Source: Arthrobacter endolithicus
GTDB taxonomy: Bacteria; Actinomycetota; Actinomycetes; Actinomycetales; Micrococcaceae
Assembly (NCBI RefSeq): GCF_026627425.1
Contig: NZ_JAPNLH010000021.1
Span: forward strand, 1-52,104
DNA: 52,104 bases
Direction of reading: 5' to 3'
The notes beneath the pieces were generated by a model. That model saw only the letters and a list, made by a program, of their open reading frames with translations, did not search any database and was not told where the DNA came from. Made by a program: the position numbers and the translations under genes. The first letter of the stretch is position 1. Every line of letters begins with the position of its first letter. Positions 1 through 8,231 of this stretch are shown here, one piece after another.

Positions 1-13
1 CTAGGCCGCAATA

Positions 14-120
14 TTAAGCCGAGGAACGGGACGGAGACCCCCGAATCACCAGGGCAAGCGCACCAAGCTCGGCTTAACGTTTTCCTCGGCATAATCGCTA
101 TTAAGCCGAGCTCGGCTTAA
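14..120. repeat. Cluster of TTAAGCCGAG sites at an element end
   Basis: The 10-mer TTAAGCCGAG occurs at 14-23 and 101-110, and its reverse complement CTCGGCTTAA at 68-77 and 111-120. The last two copies join as the perfect 20-bp palindrome TTAAGCCGAGCTCGGCTTAA (101-120). A near copy (CTCGGCATAA) lies at 85-94. The palindrome stops exactly where transposase reading frame resumes at 122, so this looks like the inner edge of an element that split an IS3-type transposase. Palindromic sites would suit a tyrosine-recombinase element, but that is inference because the rest lies outside the window. Confidence 0.5.
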
Positions 121-121
121 C

Positions 122-442
122 AGCGACAGAGGAGTGCAGTATCGAGCCATCCGCTATACCGAACGCCTTGCCGAGGCCGAAGCCGTCGCCTCCGTAGGAG
201 CTAAGGGTGATAGTTACGACAACGCCATGGCAGAGGCACTCAATTCACTCTTCAAAGCCGAGCTGATCCGCAACAAGGGACCATGGACCGGGATCAACGA
301 CCTCGAAGTGGCCGTCGCTGAATACATTGACTGGTACAACCATCGCCGCCTCCACGGAGAGATCGGCTACATCCCACCGGTGGAAGCAGAAACCAATTTC
401 TACTCAAACCTGCCCGCCATCAAAATGATGGAACGGGTCTAA
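122..442 (+). pseudogene. IS3-family transposase, 3' fragment
   Basis: This is the C-terminal third of an IS3-family OrfB (integrase-core DDE transposase). The readable protein begins SDRGVQY at 122, which holds the second catalytic Asp. It continues through GDSYDNAMAEALNSLF with the catalytic Glu and ends with the typical WYNHRRLHGEIGY segment. The N-terminal helix-turn-helix and the first catalytic Asp are missing, because the frame is broken at the palindrome ending at 120. A GTG at 134 could be read as a start but is only a codon inside the old frame. It cannot be an active transposase. The IS right end should lie shortly after the stop, around 475, in the stretch containing CCCGGGGCTTGACA. 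Confidence 0.85.
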
Positions 443-675
443 CAAACCCTCCACCAAACCCGGGGCTTGACAGAGGATCCAGCAAAGCTCTCGTACGGTT
501 CGATTGATCACCAAAGTCCGGTAAGGGTCGGTTACGAGAACGCGGTCCGAGCTGGCAGCGCCACATTGCGACGCGAATACGCGGCCGTCTCTTTTGTGAT
601 TCACAGGCAGGGTCTGAATACGTGAGATCCGTCTCCCCCTAAGCGTTAATACATCGGTCTGCCCAGTCGCACGCG

Positions 676-1010
676 TTAGGCGGCGAAGGCCGGAAACACA
701 AAATTGAGAAGCAATGGCGCGAGCAGAAAGGCGGGTTCTGCGAAGTCTGCTGGATATACCCCACGCAGCTCCTCGATGTCACCAGACGCGACCGGCGAGA
801 TCGACACGCCACTGAGGCAGATAGTCGCGTCAATGTTCGTGTCGAACTCATTCGCAGCGGAGGCTGTCCAGCTGCCGAGCAAGGTGAAATCGGCCATCAC
901 TATCTCCACGCCCAACTCCTCGTATACTTCGCGGAGGGCAGCCGAATCAGGCCTTTCCCCGCACTCCAACTTGCAGCCACTGGTCAAAACCACTACCGCG
1001 AACGGTCAAT
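676..1010 (-). pseudogene. Nudix hydrolase remnant
   Basis: The readable part contains a Nudix box (MutT-like), LECGERPDSAALREVYEELG, which fits the GE...REUxEE pattern of nucleotide-diphosphate hydrolases. The glycine pair that normally opens the box (GGKLEPGE) reads GCKLECGE. The N-terminal half is not in the same frame: a short Nudix-like stretch (LTVRGSGFDQW) lies just upstream in another frame and is itself preceded by a stop near 1040. I therefore read it as a frameshifted, decayed gene rather than a 105-residue protein starting at the GTG at 993. Family assignment is reasonably sure; substrate cannot be told. Confidence 0.6.
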
Positions 1011-1284
1011 CCAAATTGCCGTCTCCGGTCAGTTTAAAGTCGCACCTGACAGTTTTCGGCGGCTTACCTGATGACCACGAGCACCCCTGTCATCTCCGCG
1101 GCGCAGCCACAGCACCAGCTCGGGATAGTTGACGTTCTACTCTTCACTGCGAAGCTCTGCCCTGGATGGCGGCGCAACATGACCGGCGCCATACTGAGAC
1201 TCGCATTCACCGCGAAAAAACATCCGGTCTAGTGTCGAGTAGGAGACGGAAAGTGAAACCCTAACGAGATATGGGAGCAATACC

Positions 1285-2232
1285 ATGAAAATCGGAGTCA
1301 TAGGGGCCGGCGGAGTTGGTGCCTATTTCGCCGCTGTCCTTTCCAAAAGCGGCAACGAAGTACACCTCCTAAGCACTAAGCGCCACGTCGAACCAATAGC
1401 CACCCACGGGCTGACCGTCACCAAGGGAGATGGAAGCCCAAGCTTCAAAACTTCCCTCGCCAGTGTCAGTTCTCAGGCAGAGTCCATCGGGGCCTGCGAC
1501 GCCGTGATCCTTGCCTGCAAAGCCGGTCAGGTCTCCGAGGCAATAGCCGCCGGCCGCGCGCTCATCGGCCGTGAAACAGCAGTTCTTCCACTTCAAAACG
1601 GCGTGACGGCCTCGGAACGAATCACCGAAACTGTGGGTCCGGGCCACGCACTCGGTGGAGTCTGCATGATCATTTCCTACCTAGAAGAGCCAGGGGTCGT
1701 GCACCATGTGGGTGGCCAAGCGGCGATTACCCTGGGCGAACTCGACGGCGTGACCACAGCCCGGGTCAAGCGGCTTGCCGAGGCCCTCAGCGCGGCTGGG
1801 GTGGCCGCCACCGTCTCGGCGGACATCGTGACCGATACTTGGCGGAAGTTCATGCTCATCACCTCCTACGGCGGAGTCGGTGCCCTCTGCCGGGAACCCG
1901 TTGGCCGGACCCGGAACAACGCGCTAACGCGGTCTCTGGTGCAGGATGCCATGCGGGAAGTCGCTGACCTGGCCAGAAGTTCCGGCGCCCACCTGGGGGA
2001 ATCGGATGTGACCCGAATGATGGCGCAGTTCGATGCCTTCAGCCCCGAGAGCACGGCCTCGATGCAACGCGACTTGGCAGCTGGCCGGCTTTCCGAATTG
2101 GAAGAGCAAAATGGGGCGGTGGTCCGCCTCGCGCAAAAGCATCAGGTAGCGGTACCGATCCACACCACGATCTACCGTGCCATGACCCTGCTCGATGGAG
2201 CAGCCGATCATAACACTGCACAGGGCGCCTAG
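1285..2232 (+). CDS. 2-dehydropantoate 2-reductase (PanE/ApbA family)
   Basis: A 315-residue cytosolic enzyme of the ketopantoate reductase family, which reduces 2-dehydropantoate to pantoate with NADPH in pantothenate synthesis; many paralogues act on other 2-oxo acids. The N-terminus is a Rossmann fold opening MKIGVIGAGGVGAYFAAVL (GxGGVG). The family lysine is in TWRKFMLITSYGGVGAL near residue 190, and a conserved Glu/Asn pair is seen in ELEEQNGAV near 275. Length is normal. The ATG at 1285 follows GGGAG (1272-1276). No other pan genes are nearby, so it is probably an accessory paralogue rather than the housekeeping PanE; I leave the symbol blank for that reason. Confidence 0.85.
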   Translation: MKIGVIGAGGVGAYFAAVLSKSGNEVHLLSTKRHVEPIATHGLTVTKGDGSPSFKTSLASVSSQAESIGACDAVILACKAGQVSEAIAAGRALIGRETAVLPLQNGVTASERITETVGPGHALGGVCMIISYLEEPGVVHHVGGQAAITLGELDGVTTARVKRLAEALSAAGVAATVSADIVTDTWRKFMLITSYGGVGALCREPVGRTRNNALTRSLVQDAMREVADLARSSGAHLGESDVTRMMAQFDAFSPESTASMQRDLAAGRLSELEEQNGAVVRLAQKHQVAVPIHTTIYRAMTLLDGAADHNTAQGA

Positions 2233-2311
2233 CGTATTTCAAAGGGTCACCCTTCATGCTCGTGGTACCCACCCTATTTGCGGCTTCCCCCGAGTACCCC
2301 TGACTGAGCGT

Positions 2312-2338
2312 GTCCCGCAGAGGGTTCCGCTTACGGAC
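2312..2338 (+). repeat. Dispersed ~27-bp GTCCCG...GGAC repeat, copy a
   Basis: A 27-bp intergenic sequence beginning GTCCCGCAG and ending TTACGGAC, with partial dyad symmetry. Related 26-28-bp sequences lie at 3258-3283, 7021-7047 (inverted), 8741-8767 (inverted), 20621-20647, and more loosely at 16230-16257 and 22394-22419. It lies between the PanE-like gene and the methyltransferase gene. Confidence 0.45.
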
Positions 2339-2430
2339 TAGGTGAGAGGCCCCGATCTTGTCATGCACAGGTCAATTCCCTCGGGCCCTTCAGCGCTGTC
2401 CAGAACCTGGTGCTGGTTAGACTGGCAGGC

Positions 2431-3213
2431 ATGGTTCCGATGCATGGCGCACCCAAAGCGACCAGCCAAAGCGCTGTTCTGCATGATGCTGTTCGCCCCG
2501 ACTGGTCGGCAGAGGTGGTTTCGTGGCTGTTAGGGTCACCCCCGCCCGGCAACCGGCTAGAAGTCTTGGATCTGGGAGCCGGCACAGGATTAGGAACCCG
2601 GACCATCGCAACTCTCGGACACGCCGTCACCGCAGTCGATACAGACCAAGACATGCTGTCAATACTCCGAAAGGTCCGCCACCAGCTCCCGCCCAGGATA
2701 GCTGGTCACATCACTACGGCTAGCGGATCGGCGGAACGCATCCCTTTAGAGGATCAGAGTGTCGACGCCATTACGTGCCTCCAAGCCTGGCACTGGGTAG
2801 ACCCCGAACGAGCAACGTCTGAATGCGATCGTGTACTCAAGCCCAACGGCATGCTGGGCATGGCTTGGCATACTTGGGACCGCACCGACGAATGGGTGAG
2901 AGCACTTGCGGCAATCGTAGAGCCGGAGGGAGCTCCCGTTGACCAAACCCACAGCGTACCCCGAGAGTTTGCCGAACGAGGCACCTTTGCACGTAAGGAT
3001 TTCTCTTTCAATTACGAGCTGCAGGTAGAGCAACTCGTTCAACTCGCCAGCTCATGGGCTTTCGTCGCACAGAGATCCGACCAACGCGCCGTCTTGGCGG
3101 AAATCCGGTGTCTCGGCGAACTAGCAGTGTCGTTAGACACGGGCGTTCTTAGATTCCCGCACATCACGGCCGCCTTTCGCCTACAACGACCAAGGAGCGA
3201 CGTCTCGGTATAG
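2431..3213 (+). CDS. Class I SAM-dependent methyltransferase
   Basis: A roughly 260-residue cytosolic methyltransferase of the UbiE/type-11 group. Motif I is clear (EVLDLGAGTGLGTRTIATLG), followed by the acidic residue of motif II (VTAVDTDQDML) that binds the ribose of S-adenosylmethionine, and by DAITCLQAWHWVDPERA, the post-motif typical of this group. The acceptor substrate cannot be deduced. The frame opens with a GTG at 2410; ATGs at 2431 and 2440 are also possible. I chose 2431 because the conserved fold begins shortly after it. It ends 200 bp before a convergent SDR gene, with a hairpin repeat (3258-3283) in the gap. Confidence 0.8.
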   Translation: MVPMHGAPKATSQSAVLHDAVRPDWSAEVVSWLLGSPPPGNRLEVLDLGAGTGLGTRTIATLGHAVTAVDTDQDMLSILRKVRHQLPPRIAGHITTASGSAERIPLEDQSVDAITCLQAWHWVDPERATSECDRVLKPNGMLGMAWHTWDRTDEWVRALAAIVEPEGAPVDQTHSVPREFAERGTFARKDFSFNYELQVEQLVQLASSWAFVAQRSDQRAVLAEIRCLGELAVSLDTGVLRFPHITAAFRLQRPRSDVSV

Positions 3214-3257
3214 ACGGAGGAGCTTTTCACAACGGTGGCTCACCTACGTCGAAAAGT

Positions 3258-3283
3258 GTCCCAGTAGCGGTTCCGCTACGGAC
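3258..3283. repeat. Hairpin repeat between convergent genes, copy b
   Basis: Member of the same dispersed family as 2312-2338. It contains a perfect inverted repeat, GTAGCGG-TT-CCGCTAC (3264-3279), enclosed by GTCC and GGAC. Lying between a + strand methyltransferase and a - strand SDR gene, it could end transcription from both sides, although it has no T-run. Confidence 0.5.
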
Positions 3284-3412
3284 AAGCGGCTAGACAGCAT
3301 GGTTGCCTCTTCAACAGACCAATAAACCGTGTGACTCAGGACAGGCACGAGGGAGAATATCGGCGAGTGAGTAGAACACGTCCATATATCGCGGCGGTGC
3401 GTTCCGCATGGC

Positions 3413-4141
3413 TCAGAGGCCTCCGGCGACCCGCAGGTTTGCTCCGGTGACGTAGCTTGCCTCGGCTGACAACAGCCAAGCCACCGCCCCTGCGATTTCG
3501 TCGCCCTCCCCGGCACGACCCAACGGGATGACGGAGGCTACCTGCGCGGGACGGTCGGGGTCTTGGTGGAATTGCGTCCAAACAGTTCCCGGGGAAACCG
3601 CGTTCACACGAATTTCGGGTGCCAGCTCCTTCGACAGACCGACGGTTAACGCATCCACACCCGCCTTGGCAGCCGCGTAGTGCACGTAGGTGTTCGGGCT
3701 CCCGAGCGTCGCTGCTGCGGACGAGATATTGACGATCGCCCCGCCCCCGAGCTTCCCGAGTGATGTTTGAGCGTATTTGCAACAGAGAATGATACTAAAC
3801 AGATTGACATCTATGTCTCGGTGGATCGCTGCCAGATCGTTGTGTTCGAGCCGCCCCACCGCAGTCGCAGCGCCCGCGTTGTTGACCACGCCCGTAACTT
3901 TGCCGAATCGGTCGGCGGCATTAAACATCGCAGCCACTGACACTTCCTCGACGGTATCGACCTGCACGCACAGCGCTCGCTGATCCAGAGCACGGATCTC
4001 CACTGCAACAGATTCTGCAGACTCGGCATCGGACCGGAAACCAATCACGACATCACGGCCCGCTTGGGCCAGTCTCAGACAGATCGCTCGACCGATCCCG
4101 CGCCCGCCACCGGTCACCACCACCACTTCCGAGTTACTCAT
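3413..4141 (-). CDS. SDR-family oxidoreductase (FabG-like)
   Basis: A classical short-chain dehydrogenase/reductase of about 242 residues. It shows the TGGGRGIG cofactor loop near the N-terminus, NNAG in the centre, the catalytic Ser in NISSAAATLG, the YxxxK pair in YAAAKAG, and RVNAVSPGTV after it. Family knowledge makes it an NAD(P)H-dependent ketone/alcohol oxidoreductase; substrate unknown. The frame is open upstream to an ATG at 4216, but the added 25 residues (MAPWRTSSEK...) do not resemble an SDR N-terminus. The ATG at 4141 puts the cofactor loop at the usual distance. There is no good ribosome-binding site at either. It is followed on the same strand side by the ArsR gene (4258-4572). 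Confidence 0.85.
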   Translation of the reverse strand: MSNSEVVVVTGGGRGIGRAICLRLAQAGRDVVIGFRSDAESAESVAVEIRALDQRALCVQVDTVEEVSVAAMFNAADRFGKVTGVVNNAGAATAVGRLEHNDLAAIHRDIDVNLFSIILCCKYAQTSLGKLGGGAIVNISSAAATLGSPNTYVHYAAAKAGVDALTVGLSKELAPEIRVNAVSPGTVWTQFHQDPDRPAQVASVIPLGRAGEGDEIAGAVAWLLSAEASYVTGANLRVAGGL

Positions 4142-4257
4142 TTCACAATGGTAGCTGCGCTCCAAGGGCAGTCTTTCAGGAAGGGTTTTCTCTGAGGATG
4201 TCCGCCAGGGTGCCATATTGTCGAGGTTCGGGTGATGATCTTTCCTTCTGTAAGCAG

Positions 4258-4572
4258 TTAGATATTGGAGCCGATGGCTTTGCCGAGCTTGGCGATGGTC
4301 TGCTCATTGCGTCGGTAGTGGGAGAACTGGCCGATGCGAGTGCAGATCACGAGATCTGCGCGCTGCAGCGTCGCCATGAACTGTGAAGCGGTGGATTGAG
4401 ACACTTCCGCACGAGCTTGGATATGCTTCAAGCACACTCCGACCTCCTCCGCTGGCCGGTCCTGCGGCGGAAATGAATTGCCGTCCTTGAGCCAGCCCAG
4501 AATCGCCAAGCGAGTTGGGTGGCCGAGCGCTTTGAACGCGCTCACCAGCTGATCATCACTAAGTTCTCCCAT
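4258..4572 (-). CDS. ArsR-family winged-helix repressor
   Basis: A 104-residue dimeric winged-helix DNA-binding protein. The ArsR/SmtB pattern is plain: KALGHPTRLAILGWLKDG for the first helices, ARAEVSQSTASQFMATLQRA for the recognition helix, then LVICTRIGQFSHYRRNE for the wing. There is no Cys pair of the metal-sensing CxC type, only one Cys before the recognition helix, so a metal ligand is unlikely and an organic effector is more probable (inference). It is transcribed away from the reductase at 4669 and the shared 96-bp gap holds two copies of an ATCACGAT-type site, so it very likely represses that gene and itself. The start ATG at 4572 is the only sensible one. Confidence 0.85.
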   Translation of the reverse strand: MGELSDDQLVSAFKALGHPTRLAILGWLKDGNSFPPQDRPAEEVGVCLKHIQARAEVSQSTASQFMATLQRADLVICTRIGQFSHYRRNEQTIAKLGKAIGSNI

Positions 4573-4599
4573 ACCTCCACTCTAACTCTAAATCGTAAT

Positions 4600-4660
4600 A
4601 TCACGATCTCACGATGATGTGCTACAACTTAGATCGGTACATCACGATTTTACGATGAAG
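4600..4660. promoter_or_regulatory. Doubled operator in the ArsR/reductase gap
   Basis: Two 20-bp direct repeats 41 bp apart: ATCACGATCTCACGATGATG (4600-4619) and ATCACGATTTTACGATGAAG (4641-4660), 16 of 20 identical. Each contains two ACGAT half-sites. The first also pairs with ATCGT at 4592-4596 (ATCGT-N6-ACGAT). The second reaches into the ribosome-binding site of the reductase (GAAGGAG, 4657-4663), so a bound repressor would block transcription from one or both sides. Confidence 0.6.
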
Positions 4661-4668
4661 GAGAAGTC

Positions 4669-5721
4669 ATGGCAACGAAAACTGCTTTGGTCGCCGGCGC
4701 GCGGGGTGTGATCGGCGGAAACCTGATCGAGCATCTGGACCGTGCTGGAGATTGGAAGATCATCGGACTATCACGGCGGGGAGGAGCCAGTCAGGGTTCG
4801 ATTCGACATCTTGCCGTCGATCTCCTGGACAGAGAAGACACCGCAGTGAAGCTCTCCAGCCTGACCGGAGTCACTCATATTTTCTATGCCGCCTATCAGG
4901 ATCGCACCAGCTGGGCAGAGCTCGTGCCACCCAACGTGGCGATGCTCACCAACGTTATCGATGCGATCGAACCCGTGGCCCCGCACCTGGAACACATCAG
5001 CTTGATGCAAGGGTACAAAGTTTACGGCGCTCATCTAGGGGCATTCTCTACCCCCGCCCGCGAAGACGATCCCCCGCACATGCCGCCGGAGTTCAACGTC
5101 GACCAGCAACAGTTCCTTCAACGCCGAAAGGTCAACGCCAAGTGGTCGTGGTCCGCACTCCGACCCTCAGTAGTGGCTGGTATTGGACTCGGTAACCCCA
5201 TGAACCTGGCCATGGTGATTGCCGTGTACGCCTCCATCAGCAAAGAACTCGGCGTCCCCTTCCGGTTCCCCGGCAAACCCGGAGCCTACACAAGCCTGAT
5301 CGAAATGACCGACTCAGGACTACTGGCTGAAGCGACCGTCTGGGCTGCAACGAACCCCGACAGCAGGAACCAAGCTTTCAACATCACCAACGGAGACATG
5401 TTCCGCTGGTCCTCGATGTGGCCAAAAATTGCCGCGTTCTTCGACCTCGACGTCGCCCCACCTCTGCAGATGAGCCTGAGCGACGTGATGGCAGACAAAT
5501 CTGACATCTGGGATGCAATGGTGGCAAAGCACGCACTGACGAAAACGCCCTACTCTGACGTGTCCTCCTGGCAGTTCGGCGACTTCGTCTTTGCCTGGGA
5601 CTACGACGTCATCGCCGACACCTCGAAGTCCAGACGTTTTGGCTTCCACACCTATGTCGACAGCGAGGCGATGTTCCTGAAAATCTTCCAAAACCTCCGA
5701 GACCAACGGATGATTCCTTAA
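4669..5721 (+). CDS. PRISE-type atypical SDR (5beta-reductase/iridoid synthase-like)
   Basis: A 350-residue NAD(P)-dependent reductase of the atypical SDR class. The cofactor loop is AGARGVIGGNLIEHL. The segment SLMQGYKVYGAHLG matches the GxKxYG signature of progesterone 5beta-reductase/iridoid synthase-like (PRISE) enzymes, which reduce activated C=C bonds of enones. The later WSALRPSVVAGIGLGNPMN fits the same family, as does the length. In place of the usual Tyr-x3-Lys, PRISE proteins use that signature lysine and a later tyrosine. Bacterial members' true substrates are mostly unknown. Start ATG at 4669 has an ideal GAAGGAG site. Control is probably by the divergent ArsR protein through the doubled operator at 4600-4660. 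A strong hairpin follows at 5771. Confidence 0.75.
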   Translation: MATKTALVAGARGVIGGNLIEHLDRAGDWKIIGLSRRGGASQGSIRHLAVDLLDREDTAVKLSSLTGVTHIFYAAYQDRTSWAELVPPNVAMLTNVIDAIEPVAPHLEHISLMQGYKVYGAHLGAFSTPAREDDPPHMPPEFNVDQQQFLQRRKVNAKWSWSALRPSVVAGIGLGNPMNLAMVIAVYASISKELGVPFRFPGKPGAYTSLIEMTDSGLLAEATVWAATNPDSRNQAFNITNGDMFRWSSMWPKIAAFFDLDVAPPLQMSLSDVMADKSDIWDAMVAKHALTKTPYSDVSSWQFGDFVFAWDYDVIADTSKSRRFGFHTYVDSEAMFLKIFQNLRDQRMIP

Positions 5722-5770
5722 GGAACCGGCAGAAGCTTCGCAGCCAAAGGGCCTGCCTGCAAGCTGTCCT

Positions 5771-5802
5771 GACGCGGCCGCTGCTCGAGCTGCGGCCGCG
5801 TC
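5771..5802 (+). terminator. Hairpin after the PRISE-type gene
   Basis: An 11-bp perfect stem, GACGCGGCCGC (5771-5781) with GCGGCCGCGTC (5792-5802), around a loop holding the palindrome GCTCGAGC. It is 50 bp past the stop codon. There is no T-run, as is common for actinobacterial terminators. Confidence 0.6.
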
Positions 5803-6376
5803 AAGACGGTGGTGGCTAACGACGAGACAGTGTTGCACGAGCTCGGATTGAGTCTCACGGATCTTTTACGCACCACGATCTATTGACGGACTACAAGGAC
5901 TTTGAAGCGATCAATACCGTATATCCCAACCGTATATCCCAACCGCTTGCGTGAACCCTTCCCTGTGCGGACAACACTTCAAGTGGCGGCGCTACCGCTT
6001 GGTGCGAAGGTCCAAATCGATACCGTTATCGGTCTCTAGAATCTGATCGCTCAGGCTTCCCCTGCGGGCTCTCGTCTCGATCTCGCAGCGTCCCGGGCTT
6101 AGATTCCTTGACGGCCCCCAGCTGACCGCTAGGGCAGAGTAGTCAATATAGCGACAGTTACTGACCTCGTGCGGATGCAGCAGCAGCGGCCAACGGGTCT
6201 CGCGGTGCCCGGCCAAGAATCCGGGTGATGTCATCGGTGGTTTCATCAAGGAATCCGTGGGCATCGGCCGTGTGGATGGAGCCACCAGAGCCTCGGGTCG
6301 ACGGTGGGTCGGATCAGCGGCGCGATCTACGGGCCCGGGTGCGGCTGTTCTCGAGCACATCTTGCGAGTACGACCA
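5803..6376. other. Gene-free stretch with a small tandem repeat
   Basis: No convincing gene. It contains two tandem 13-bp units CCGTATATCCCAA at 5917-5929 and 5930-5942. The frame of the hydrolase at 6377 is open from 6257, but that extension does not resemble the family. Confidence 0.4.
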
Positions 6377-7003
6377 ATGGGAGTTGCTATCATCGCAGAA
6401 GTGAAGACTTCTTCCTTGCCACTCACCCTTGATCCCCGCGCCGCACTGGTGATCGTCGACGTTCAAGAGGCCTTCGATGACGCCGCCTACTGGGGTCCGC
6501 GCGATAACCCCTCCTGCGAGGTGAACATCGGCGCCCTGCTGACGCGCTGGCGGGAAACCGGCCGCCCCATCGTTTTCGTTCGCCACGACTCCACCACGCC
6601 CTCCTCGCCCCTGCATCCGGACAACCCCGGCAACGCGTTCAAGGAAATTATCACCGGCGCCCCGGATCTCCTGGTGCGCAAGAACGTCAACTCCAGCTTT
6701 CACGGCACCCCTGACCTGCATTCCTGGCTGCAGGAGAACGGCATCAAGGAGCTGGTCGTTTGCGGAATCACCACCAATCACTGCTGCGAGACTACTGCCC
6801 GAGTCGGGGGCAACCTCGGCTATCGGGTGTACTTCGCCCTGGATGCCACCCACACCTTTGACCGCACCGCTCCGGACGGTGAGAACGTTGCCGCAGCTGT
6901 GCTGTCCCGGATGACCGGGGTGAATTTACACGAAGAGTTCGCCACGGTCGTCACCACCGCCGGCTTGCTCGAACAGGTACAGCAACCCGCCACCGCCCGG
7001 TAA
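6377..7003 (+). CDS. Isochorismatase-family cysteine hydrolase
   Basis: A cytosolic hydrolase of about 208 residues with the isochorismatase fold (nicotinamidase, N-carbamoylsarcosine amidase and relatives). The catalytic triad is visible: Asp in ALVIVDVQEAF, Lys in LLVRKNVNSSF, and Cys in CGITTNHCCETTAR. The cis-peptide bond that forms the active-site hollow normally precedes this Cys. It is closest in feel to the YecD-like general cysteine hydrolases; the substrate cannot be named. The frame is open from 6257; ATG 6377 or GTG 6401 are the likely starts because the conserved fold begins at PLTLDPRAALVIVD. No linked pathway genes. Confidence 0.85.
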   Translation: MGVAIIAEVKTSSLPLTLDPRAALVIVDVQEAFDDAAYWGPRDNPSCEVNIGALLTRWRETGRPIVFVRHDSTTPSSPLHPDNPGNAFKEIITGAPDLLVRKNVNSSFHGTPDLHSWLQENGIKELVVCGITTNHCCETTARVGGNLGYRVYFALDATHTFDRTAPDGENVAAAVLSRMTGVNLHEEFATVVTTAGLLEQVQQPATAR

Positions 7004-7548
7004 CCGGAGCGGACAGGACTGTCTGTCGCACGTTTTCCCTACGGGACGGCCACGCTGCGAAGTCTTCAACGCCAGCACGCCTTGTTTCGGCGGCGCGGTC
7101 CACGACCGGCTGAGGGTAGAGCTGAAAGGTTGGCGTCTCGAACGGAGCGAGAACGTGCTCGGTCTTCCATATTGGGCTGTTACCGCTCAGACGGTTTCGT
7201 TCTGTCCTGAGTCCGCCAGGGTGACGCCGGCGACGGACCAGTTCTCACGAGGGAGGTCGTGCAAAACCAACCGGATAATGTAGGGGCGGATTTCCATGGC
7301 TTCCAGGTAAGCGGCCGTCGGTGCAGTACGGAATCGGCGCTTTTTAAGCGGAGGAGGGGTGCGCACTGAAAGCCTGAATAAGCGGCTTGTTCAGGCTCTC
7401 ACGCTGTCCGCGAAAGAACAGGTTAGGGTCGGGGCCCGCGGGCCCCGCAGTGAAGGCGCAAACAAGGGGCGGAAAGCCCGGAACCAATACCGACCGGTGC
7501 CCGGTAAAGGCACGGCAACTGCGACATTGCATGCGATGATGGCCGGCT
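7004..7548. other. Gene-free stretch with three palindromic sites
   Basis: No coding region I can support. It holds an inverted copy of the ~27-bp dispersed repeat (7021-7047), a hairpin AGCCTGAA-N11-TTCAGGCT (7371-7397), and the perfect palindrome GGGGCCCGCGGGCCCC (7431-7446). The words GTGCCCGGTAAAGG at 7499 recur at 16230, and similarly (CGCCCGGTAAAGG) near 8095. Confidence 0.4.
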
Positions 7549-8061
7549 TCATCCCACCTTGTACTTAAAACCACGGTGTGATCCAACGAATCCCAATCGC
7601 TCATAAAAGCGGTGTGCGTCCTGACGTGCCTCGTCAGACGTGAGTTGGACAAGCGACGCCTCAACGGCGGGGGCAGCACTTCCAGTGACCCACCGCATCA
7701 TGGCTGATCCGACGCCACTTGACCTCTTGTCGCTGCGGACACGGACAGCTTCGATCAGAAGCCGAGTCGACCCACGTCGGGCCATGCCAGGTATCCGGGT
7801 GAGCTGCATTGTGGCCAGGGGCTCGTCTGTCTCATTCACGACAACGAGTAGGTCGTTGGAGGGGTCTGCGCCGATCGCGGTTAATGCAGACCGGTAAGCG
7901 GCGGCATCAGAATCGTCGGCCTTGTCACCCCTCGTTGCGCTGATTGCATCGTCCGCGAGAAGGAGCATCAGTGCACTGAGGTCATTGTCGGAGGCCCTGC
8001 GCAGGGTGAACTTCTGTGCCTTAGCGCTGAGGGTAACGGGTAGGTTCAGAGTACGAATCAT
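7549..8061 (-). CDS. GNAT-family N-acetyltransferase
   Basis: A 170-residue acetyltransferase with the GNAT fold. The acetyl-CoA pyrophosphate loop is seen in RSDKRSSGVGSAMMRW (R/QxxGxG/A), preceded by the beta-4 strand TRLLIEAVRV. The C-terminal HRFYERLGFVGSHRGFKYK is the usual GNAT tail with its Tyr and the FYxxxGF motif. This subset often acetylates small amines or peptides; the acceptor is unknown. The frame is open to 8154, but ATG 8061 has a GGGAG site 9 bp upstream and begins where the fold begins. It is divergent from a second GNAT gene at 8232. Confidence 0.85.
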   Translation of the reverse strand: MIRTLNLPVTLSAKAQKFTLRRASDNDLSALMLLLADDAISATRGDKADDSDAAAYRSALTAIGADPSNDLLVVVNETDEPLATMQLTRIPGMARRGSTRLLIEAVRVRSDKRSSGVGSAMMRWVTGSAAPAVEASLVQLTSDEARQDAHRFYERLGFVGSHRGFKYKVG

Positions 8062-8231
8062 TCTTTCAGTCTCCCATTTATCGTCCTGTGGAGCCGCCCG
8101 GTAAAGGATCCCCTTGTGAAGCACCGCAGTACCCATGTCCGCGCCCGTCGGCAAACCCGTACCGGCCCGCGACTCTCCGGCAGAAAAGCCTCGACCGAGA
8201 GTAGTTGGGTCTGTTTGCGTAATCTGAACAG

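Noticed and set aside
5917-5942. Two tandem 13-bp units as a possible CRISPR or iteron start
   Set aside because: Only two units, directly adjacent with no spacers and no replication or cas gene nearby.
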